Both the position numbers and the translations under genes were made by a program. This document shows, one piece after another, positions 7,853 through 12,237 of a stretch of DNA of 12,237 nt (position 1 is the first letter of the stretch; each line of letters begins with the position of its first letter). Below the pieces are notes generated by a model. That model saw only the letters and a program-made list of their open reading frames with translations, was not told where the DNA came from and ran no database searches. The DNA comes from Baffinella frigidus (lineage: Eukaryota > Cryptophyceae > Cryptomonadales > Baffinellaceae). The stretch spans positions 30,748 to 42,984 of the forward strand of contig MU647775.1 of NCBI GenBank assembly GCA_026770585.1. Direction: 5' to 3'.

Positions 7853-7915
7853 TATATATATACAGACTGTTTGGGATTTACAGACTGTTTGGGAAATGAG
7901 ACGCAGACAGTCTGT
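7853..7915 (+). promoter_or_regulatory. ACAGTCTGT cluster and TATATA upstream of zinc-finger gene
   Basis: The motif occurs as ACAGACTGT at 7862-7870 and 7880-7888 (reverse orientation, each followed by TTGGGA) and as ACAGTCTGT at 7907-7915. A degenerate copy, CAATCTGTAAA, lies near 7944-7954. A TATATATATA run at 7853-7862 touches the first copy. The last exact copy ends 61 nt before the ATG at 7977, close to the 54-nt spacing in the DUF2828 promoter. Confidence 0.7.
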
Positions 7916-7976
7916 AAAAAAAACTCGAACCTCTACATAAAACGATGGGAATCCAATCTGTAAATTTTAAAACCAG

Positions 7977-9050
7977 ATGCCACTACAGACATCTGATCCT
8001 ACACTTCAGGCAGCTGATCCTGTAATCCAGACCGCCGATCCTGCACTTCAGGTAGCTGATCCTGTGCCTCCGACCACCGACAAAGCGAAGCAGGTGATCT
8101 GCGAACACGTCTTTGATGATGGACCGCGCAAAGGAGAAGTGTGCGGAAACATATACGCAGACCCCAGTGGGTTGAGAAAACATGTCAACGCGGAGCACAA
8201 AAAAATAACGCACGTCTGCGAACACGTCTTTAAAGATGGACCGCGCAAAGGAGAAGTGTGCGGAGAAAAATACACACAACCCAGTTCGTTGAAAACACAT
8301 GTCGACTCGAAGCACAAAAACATAACGCACGACTGCAAACACGTCTTTGAAGATGGACCGCGCAAAGGAGAAGTGTGCGGGGCGATATACACAGACCGCA
8401 GTTCGTTGAAAAGACATGACGACGCGCAGCACAAAAAAATAACGCACGTCTGCGAACACATCCTTGCAGATGGACCGCGCAAAGGAGAAGTGTGCGGAAT
8501 AATATGCACACAACCCAGTGGCTTGAAAACACATGTCGACTCGAAGCACAAAAACATAACGCACGACTGCAAACACGTCTTTGAAGATGGACCGCGCGAA
8601 GGAGAAGAGTGCGGCAAGCCTTTCGGATCAAAACAAGAGCTGGATAACCACATGATCGACCACACCGGGATATTCCCACTCCACTGCGAGCTCCTCAAAG
8701 AAGACGGGACTGTGTGCGGCAAGGGGTGTAAGACGCACGTTCTCATGAAGGAGCATATCATGAACAACCACACAGACAAGAACTCGCAAAAATACAAGGA
8801 TTTCCGCGAGTCTGACAACCAACCCAGGCGGGAAAAGCGAACAAAGGACAACGAAGAACGCGCGGCGTTCATTGAAGAAAACGGCGGCACGCCTTCAGAA
8901 TTCGGCCATATCGAAGGGGTCTCACGAGACGACGAGATCAAATCGCATGTTGGTCGAATGATGGAAAGCCCGGCAGGTTCTCTCCTGGATCTGAGTGGAG
9001 CAATGACAGTCGCCAAATGGACGGACCGTCATGGGGATGTATCGCTTTGA
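7977..9050 (+). CDS. C2H2-type zinc-finger repeat protein, probably the N-terminal part of an interrupted gene
   Basis: The protein has 357 residues. Residues 6-33 are four 7-residue repeats of the type ADPxLQx. Five fingers of 39 residues start at Cys42, with the pattern C-x13-C-x12-H-x4-H (H-x3-H in the fifth), for example DGPRKGEVCG then SSLKTHVDSKH. A sixth, shorter finger (C-x9-C-x12-H-x4-H) starts at residue 237. This is the classical finger with an enlarged first cysteine loop. A charged region follows (REKRTKDNEERAAF). The family usually binds DNA, sometimes RNA or protein; the target is unknown. The gene stops at TGA (9048-9050), and the same frame continues open to 9797. It is therefore likely the front part of a gene of about 606 codons broken by, or reading through, this stop. 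Confidence 0.85.
   Translation: MPLQTSDPTLQAADPVIQTADPALQVADPVPPTTDKAKQVICEHVFDDGPRKGEVCGNIYADPSGLRKHVNAEHKKITHVCEHVFKDGPRKGEVCGEKYTQPSSLKTHVDSKHKNITHDCKHVFEDGPRKGEVCGAIYTDRSSLKRHDDAQHKKITHVCEHILADGPRKGEVCGIICTQPSGLKTHVDSKHKNITHDCKHVFEDGPREGEECGKPFGSKQELDNHMIDHTGIFPLHCELLKEDGTVCGKGCKTHVLMKEHIMNNHTDKNSQKYKDFRESDNQPRREKRTKDNEERAAFIEENGGTPSEFGHIEGVSRDDEIKSHVGRMMESPAGSLLDLSGAMTVAKWTDRHGDVSL
7992..8075 (+). repeat. four 21-bp coding repeats
   Basis: Four tandem 21-bp units encode SDPTLQA, ADPVIQT, ADPALQV and ADPVPPT at the N-terminus of the zinc-finger protein. The DNA units share GCTGATCCTG-like starts, so they arose by tandem duplication. Confidence 0.8.
8100..8684 (+). repeat. five tandem 117-bp zinc-finger units
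   Basis: Units start at 8100, 8217, 8334, 8451 and 8568. GATGGACCGCGCAAAGGAGA occurs in units 1-4, with one change in unit 5. Similarity is highest at a two-unit (234-bp) distance: 8289-8363 is identical to 8523-8597 over 75 bp. This shows a recent duplication of finger pairs. Confidence 0.92.
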
Positions 9051-9059
9051 GTCGTGTTC

Positions 9060-9797
9060 ATGAACCGTAGGTTCGCGGTGTATTTCTTCATCACAAAGCA
9101 GGATATTACGTCGGGGGTGGAATTTAAATGTCCGGAGAGTACCGTCGTTTTACACCAAATACAGCGCAACCCGCTATGGCGCATAAACGACAACGGAGAT
9201 CTGCGACGCTTCACGTACGCTGAGGCCGGTTCTGTTTGCGAGACGTACCTTCTGGCGATCGCGGGCAACCACACCGACATCACGGGTCTGGAAAGCGAGG
9301 CGCAGCGCTACATCGAAGAACAAGGGATGCCACACGGCGTTCGTCTGCACAAAAAGGTAGGTGCCGGGTCTCGGTTGCCTGGGTCTGAAACCGTGCACGA
9401 GAAGAATGACCATGAGAATGGTACCCAAATCATCTACTCGCTCGCCATGACGTTGGTAGAGATACACGACCCGGTTTTCGCCGACGAAGTCGATCCCAAT
9501 GACCCGACTCCGACGATTCCCCGGCTTCTATCTGCGACCGTCATTGGCCGCAACAAGGAGGGAATCCCGAAGACGTTCGAAATCGAGGTGCGCGGTCCCA
9601 AGCAGTCGTTTCGAGACACACCGTCTGTACTGAAAGACAAAGATAAAATGAAACGACTTGGGAAACAGCAATACAAGGTCAAGAAGGTGAGAGATGCGCT
9701 TCTCAAGTCCACCAAGAATCAGGACACGAATAAGGACTGCGTTCAAGAACCCCCAACGAAGAAACAGAAAACCGCGGCGACCCAGCTGGTTCCGTGA
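9060..9797 (+). CDS. uncharacterised ORF, probable C-terminal half of the zinc-finger gene
   Basis: The ORF has 245 residues from the first ATG at 9060. That ATG lies only 9 nt after the TGA of the zinc-finger ORF, in the same frame and with a weak start context (T at -3). No TATA box, motif cluster or intergenic space precedes it, although every other complete gene here has one. I recognise no domain. Visible features are an N-terminal hydrophobic strand (FAVYFFI), a central region with few charged runs (IIYSLAMTLVEIHDPVF), and a very basic C-terminus (KMKRLGKQQYKVKKVRD, PPTKKQKTA) that could be a nuclear signal. The simplest reading is the downstream half of one ancestral gene. Independent translation by reinitiation or stop-codon readthrough is possible. 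It ends in TGA, 8 nt before a GT/GGT tract. Confidence 0.65.
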   Translation: MNRRFAVYFFITKQDITSGVEFKCPESTVVLHQIQRNPLWRINDNGDLRRFTYAEAGSVCETYLLAIAGNHTDITGLESEAQRYIEEQGMPHGVRLHKKVGAGSRLPGSETVHEKNDHENGTQIIYSLAMTLVEIHDPVFADEVDPNDPTPTIPRLLSATVIGRNKEGIPKTFEIEVRGPKQSFRDTPSVLKDKDKMKRLGKQQYKVKKVRDALLKSTKNQDTNKDCVQEPPTKKQKTAATQLVP

Positions 9798-9806
9798 GAC
9801 GGGTGC

Positions 9807-9912
9807 GGTGTGTGTGTGTGTGTGTGTGTGGTGGTGGTGGTGGTGGCGATGGTGGTGGTGTTGTGTGTGTGGTGGTGGTGGTGGTGGTGGTGGTGGTGGT
9901 GGTGGTGGCGGT
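9807..9912. repeat. compound GT/GGT microsatellite
   Basis: About eleven GT units (9808-9830) pass into GGT runs with GGC, GAT and GTT interruptions, then a second short GT run, then a longer GGT run ending at 9912. It lies between the convergent ends of the plus-strand ORF (9797) and the minus-strand ankyrin gene (9948). Confidence 0.95.
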
Positions 9913-9913
9913 A

Positions 9914-9977
9914 GTGTACAAATAAAAACCATTTGCTTTGCAAATTGCTACCGTGCACAGCTGCTACGCAGCGGGGT
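9914..9977 (+). terminator. shared 3' module (copy 2)
   Basis: GTGTACAAATAAAAACC, with AATAAA at 9921-9926, is followed by TTTGCTTTGCAAATTG, then TACCGTGCA and the hairpin GCTGC/GCAGC (9960-9972) with CGGGGT. Apart from a few substitutions and a 2-base insertion it equals copy 1 at 7661-7725. The genes upstream of the two copies are unrelated, so the module was copied or is selected as an end signal. The stop codon of the opposing minus-strand gene lies inside it. Confidence 0.7.
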
Positions 9978-10610
9978 CTCCCCAGCCAACCGCAACGTTT
10001 TAGCGACATCAACTAGTTTGTGTCTGGTTGCAACACACAACGCGGTTTCCCCAGAAGCGTCCAATTGGTCCGCGTACACTCTTTGACGACCCGTCTGTGA
10101 TAATAGCAATGAAACGAGAGCGAGCGCATTCGCCGGGTCTTCTTTACGAGTTGCCGCGATATGTAGCAGTCGGACGCCCCGCGTACGTTCTTTTTCGTTT
10201 ATGGTTGCACCGTCTTGTAATAGAGCATTTACCATAGGAGCGTCCCCTGTCTTCACAGCCTGTAACAGAGGGGATATACGAGTGTCGCCGTTACAATCAC
10301 AGAACTCTAGCAGATACTTGACCATATCTATCATCCCCGTATTTTTACATGCATAATACAGCAGAGATCGGTCCGGATATAGACCAATCAAGAACGATTG
10401 GAGCCGGTGGCGGTTGAACAAGGTTGGATCACGCTTTCGAAGAAATTCTAGAAATCCAATGTCCCCATTCAAGACTCCGAAGATGGCGGCAGTAGAAACC
10501 CAGCCATGTTTAGACACGTCTACTTCCATGTTGTGGTCGCAAATAAAACTCTCGGCATCTCTGAACTTGGCGGCGATGATGAGTCCCTGTAGTTCGTCTT
10601 CTTTTTCCAT
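9948..10610 (-). CDS. short ankyrin-repeat protein
   Basis: The protein has 220 residues; the ATG at 10610 has G at -3 and G at +4. Diverged ankyrin repeats run through most of it: WVSTAAIFGVLNGDIGFLEFL, LLYYACKNTGMIDMVKYLL, RISPLLQAVKTGDAPMVNALLQDGATIN, VRLLHIAATRKED and GETALCVATRHKLVDVAKTL. The last residues, RSSCAR, and the TAG stop (9948-9950) are encoded inside the shared 3' module of the opposing gene. The protein lacks the AFAMG...RLG...DPDV tail of its two relatives, so its 3' end was probably replaced or eroded. A TATA box lies 52 nt upstream of the start. It is likely a protein-binding adaptor; the target is unknown. Confidence 0.82.
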   Translation of the reverse strand: MEKEDELQGLIIAAKFRDAESFICDHNMEVDVSKHGWVSTAAIFGVLNGDIGFLEFLRKRDPTLFNRHRLQSFLIGLYPDRSLLYYACKNTGMIDMVKYLLEFCDCNGDTRISPLLQAVKTGDAPMVNALLQDGATINEKERTRGVRLLHIAATRKEDPANALALVSLLLSQTGRQRVYADQLDASGETALCVATRHKLVDVAKTLRLAGETPLRSSCAR

Positions 10611-10619
10611 TTCGACGCA

Positions 10620-10628
10620 GGGGGGGGG
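10620..10628. repeat. G9 homopolymer in the 5' leader
   Basis: Nine G residues (C on the coding strand) lie between the TATA box and the ATG of the minus-strand ankyrin gene. Similar G runs occur at 3327-3336 and 7590-7598, all between genes. Confidence 0.7.
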
Positions 10629-10661
10629 TCTGATGTGTTGTAGAAGACTCGTTAGGACCTA

Positions 10662-10669
10662 TATTTATA
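10662..10669 (-). promoter_or_regulatory. TATA box of short ankyrin gene
   Basis: On the minus strand this reads TATAAATA, 52 nt before the ATG at 10610. Its position and sequence match a eukaryotic or viral TATA element. No ACAGTCTGT copy is nearby. Confidence 0.6.
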
Positions 10670-10680
10670 AAGATGTTTTG

Positions 10681-10686
10681 TTTAAT
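10681..10686 (-). terminator. possible ATTAAA poly(A) signal
   Basis: The minus strand reads ATTAAA about 85 nt after the stop of the ankyrin gene ending at 10772, and upstream of the TATA box of the next minus-strand gene. It is a common variant hexamer. The context is AT-rich, so it may be chance. Confidence 0.3.
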
Positions 10687-10771
10687 TCACCAAATTGACA
10701 CAGTTAGATGAAACCATGTGATGTCGCGTTCACGCAAGGTTTAGGGGATTTGTATTGAGACCGGTTATCAA

Positions 10772-11578
10772 TCACCCGTACGCTCTCGTATAATCTGCAA
10801 CGAGCCGAGCAACATCCGGGTCTATAGAACCAACAAGCGATTCCTGCCCAAGGCGGTGATGTTCTCCCATTGCAAATGCAAGCAGTCGGGGTTGCACCAA
10901 TCGCTCCCGTCTCATTTCCTCTTGTTGAGGCAGGATTAAAACACGGTGTTGATTGTTCCTACGCGCCACATCCATCGCAGTCTTACCACGGTCATTCTTC
11001 AGATGGATGGACGCATTCCGGTAGATAAAAACTTTCACAGCCTTGACTGTGCCATGGGTAGCTGCTGCATGTAGAGACGTAGACCCTGAATGGTTGGTGG
11101 CGTTTATATCAACGTGTAAATCTAGTAGCGTCAATACCATTGCTGATTTGTCATGTACTGCCGCGGCGTGTAGAGGTGTATTTCCGTTGGTGTTACCCGG
11201 TGACATATACATTCCACGTCCAAATAGTTGAACTATCGTCTCCTGGTCATCATTTCGCGCCGCGTAGTGTAGAAGGCTATTCCCTTTATTGTCGGTGGCA
11301 TGCAAATCAGCACCAGCTTCTATGAACATCTCCACCGCGCGTCGGTTATCGGAAACATATAGGATCGGTGTAATGTTATTCTGACCAACTGATTCTATAT
11401 CTGCACCGGCGTCGATCAACGCCCTAACTGTAGACCATCTGTGATTACAGCATGCAGCCCACAGCGGATTGGGGATTTTGTTGTCGGTGTCCAACTTATT
11501 TACATCAGCTCCATTCGCAATCAATTCGAGCACCTCTAATAGAGCTCTACGAGCGGATAGAAGTGTAGCAGGGGAATC
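10772..11578 (-). CDS. ankyrin-repeat protein, 5' end missing
   Basis: The open frame on the minus strand reads about 268 residues to a TGA at 10772-10774. Seven or so ankyrin repeats are clear: VLELIANGADVNKLD, TVRALIDAGADIESVG, AVEMFIEAGADLHATD, NSLLHYAARNDDQ, NTPLHAAAVHDKS and STSLHAAATHGTVKAVKVF. The tail LLAFAMGEHHRLGQES continuing to IDPDVARLVADY matches that of the gene at 6412. At the 5' side the frame is open only to an in-frame TGA at 11582-11584, in the middle of a repeat. The first in-frame ATG (11327-11329) lies inside the third repeat. The start of the gene is therefore absent. The break coincides with the change to unrelated sequence at about 11579, which suggests truncation by an insertion or rearrangement. 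It may be a pseudogene. Confidence 0.8.
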   Translation of the reverse strand, partial: DSPATLLSARRALLEVLELIANGADVNKLDTDNKIPNPLWAACCNHRWSTVRALIDAGADIESVGQNNITPILYVSDNRRAVEMFIEAGADLHATDNKGNSLLHYAARNDDQETIVQLFGRGMYMSPGNTNGNTPLHAAAVHDKSAMVLTLLDLHVDINATNHSGSTSLHAAATHGTVKAVKVFIYRNASIHLKNDRGKTAMDVARRNNQHRVLILPQQEEMRRERLVQPRLLAFAMGEHHRLGQESLVGSIDPDVARLVADYTRAYG

Positions 11579-12237
11579 TGCTCACAGGAGGTGGCGCGGA
11601 GCGCCGCGGCAGGCAGACAGACACAGGAATGGGCAGGCAAATTTCGGATGAAGCTCCGACCCCGAAATTCCCTTCTCTCGTGAGGAGGGAATTGGAGCCG
11701 TTAGCTGCCTTCCTTGTATTAATCACGTTTCCCTTTTCTCACCTTATTTGACTTTGATAAGTCAACTGCTTCGTCCAGGCATCCTTAAGTTGATCTTTCT
11801 TAAGTATCCCAGGAGGTCCTGAGCCTTCCTTGCTACTCTCGGGAGGCTCACAACCTATCCACGTCATACTGGTCTCTCACCCTCGCTCACGAGGAGAAAG
11901 AGACACATCCACTAGTCGAGCCCCGCTTCCCAGGGAATCGAGTGCGCGGAAAGAAGAGTGGAGGATGCGTCTTTGTCGGGAAGGCGTTCCGCGGATAGGA
12001 GACGCTTGGAACCCGTCCTGGTAAGAGGCGGTCGAGTTGATTTGTTCTTTTGAGGAGTGGCATTCTATCGTTCTTGACAGACAAGATGTAAGAGGATAGA
12101 GAGTGATACTTTAGATCTGAGGTTAGTTCGTCACCTGAAGGACAGCCTGGAGGTTGGAGGAGTCAGTGGTGAGAAACCCTCATAAGAGGATCAGAGGTTG
12201 GATTGCGACTTCCTCCAATTGGGAGAGTTGGATCGAC
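11579..12237. mobile_element. non-coding structured segment, possible inserted element
   Basis: No supported gene; the longest ORFs (about 65 residues) have no family features. The segment begins with TG exactly where the ankyrin frame breaks, as LTRs do, but I cannot find the far end, a target duplication or a clear primer-binding site. It is dense in stem-loops: GGCGC/GCGCC (11593-11605), AATTTCGG/CCGAAATT (11640-11669), TTGACTT/AAGTCAA near 11749-11766, TGAGCCTTCC/GGGAGGCTCA near 11819-11849, and CCTCG/CGAGG near 11881-11895. Pyrimidine-rich and purine-rich blocks alternate. It could be the LTR or leader of a retrotransposon, a non-autonomous element or a structured RNA. I favour an element edge, without proof. 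Confidence 0.35.
11666..11693. repeat. strong 12-bp stem-loop
   Basis: AATTCCCTTCTC (11666-11677) pairs with GAGGAGGGAATT (11682-11693) around a TCGT loop, with one G-T wobble. It overlaps, and so competes with, the AATTTCGG/CCGAAATT stem at 11640-11669. Two alternative folds sharing one strand are typical of structured RNA or of element termini. Confidence 0.8.

Noticed and set aside
7763-7963. 66-codon plus-strand ORF between the ankyrin and zinc-finger genes
   Set aside because: It covers the hairpin, TATATA run and ACAGTCTGT cluster, and its residues look like translated regulatory DNA.
8100-8684. CRISPR array
   Set aside because: The 117-bp repeats have no unique spacers and lie in frame inside a zinc-finger gene.
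8048-9016. Long minus-strand open frames opposite the zinc-finger gene (also 7983-8576)
   Set aside because: They repeat with the 117-bp unit simply because the DNA does. The plus-strand frame has the finger pattern and the promoter.
9048-9050. TGA read as an amino acid through an altered genetic code
   Set aside because: The genes ending at 2980 and 7575, and the one ending at 10772(-), use TGA directly after conserved C-terminal tails, so TGA is a normal stop here.
11640-11675. Hammerhead-type ribozyme suggested by GGATGA...CCGAAA
   Set aside because: The CTGATGA core is not matched and the segment between the two boxes does not form the required stem.
12160-12237. tRNA primer-binding site that would prove an LTR retrotransposon
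   Set aside because: TGGTGAGAAACC near 12167 starts like some primer-binding sites but matches no tRNA 3' end that I can name with confidence, and no reverse transcriptase or integrase is in view.

Overview
The window looks like a stretch of a large eukaryotic DNA virus genome (Nucleocytoviricota-like), or of a virus-derived or very compact protist chromosome. The signs are long intronless genes packed mostly head to tail, eukaryotic-style signals (TATA boxes, AATAAA, A or G at -3 of most start codons), palindromic hairpins at gene ends, several ankyrin-repeat genes, and a DUF2828/von Willebrand A protein of a family known from plants, fungi and giant viruses. No core viral gene (capsid, polymerase, ATPase) is present, so virus versus host cannot be settled from this sequence.

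Layout. 1-643 is non-coding: an (AT)n tract, a set of perfect palindromes, then four copies of a 9-bp motif, ACAGTCTGT (one with a first-base change). 644-2980 (+) is an ankyrin protein with a long unrecognised C-terminal half ending in an F-box-like helix. 3412-5940 (+) is the DUF2828/vWA protein, preceded by six copies of the motif. 6412-7575 (+) is an acidic ankyrin protein behind a TATA box. 7977-9050 (+) is a zinc-finger protein with five near-identical 39-residue fingers plus a sixth shorter one, again preceded by the 9-bp motif. It is separated by one in-frame TGA from a second ORF (9060-9797) that was probably its C-terminal half. Two minus-strand ankyrin genes follow: 9948-10610, complete but lacking the C-terminal tail of its relatives, and 10772 to about 11578, which has lost its 5' end. 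From about 11579 to the end the sequence is non-coding, full of stem-loops and unlike the rest. I read it as an inserted element, possibly the edge of a retroelement.

Two kinds of regulatory architecture appear. Three plus-strand genes (ankyrin/F-box-like, DUF2828, zinc finger) carry clusters of ACAGTCTGT, and two ankyrin genes carry a TATA box instead. Gene ends share a second signature: a GGT, GT or CCA microsatellite, AATAAA and small palindromes. Two unrelated genes share a nearly identical module of about 64 bp there.

Functional picture (inference): ankyrin proteins with C-terminal F-box-like tails would act as adaptors that present targets to host ubiquitin ligases, the zinc-finger protein is a likely DNA or RNA binder, and the DUF2828 protein is a Ro60/TROVE-like vWA protein of unknown role. 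The set looks like accessory, host-interaction content in a fast-evolving region rather than a pathway.
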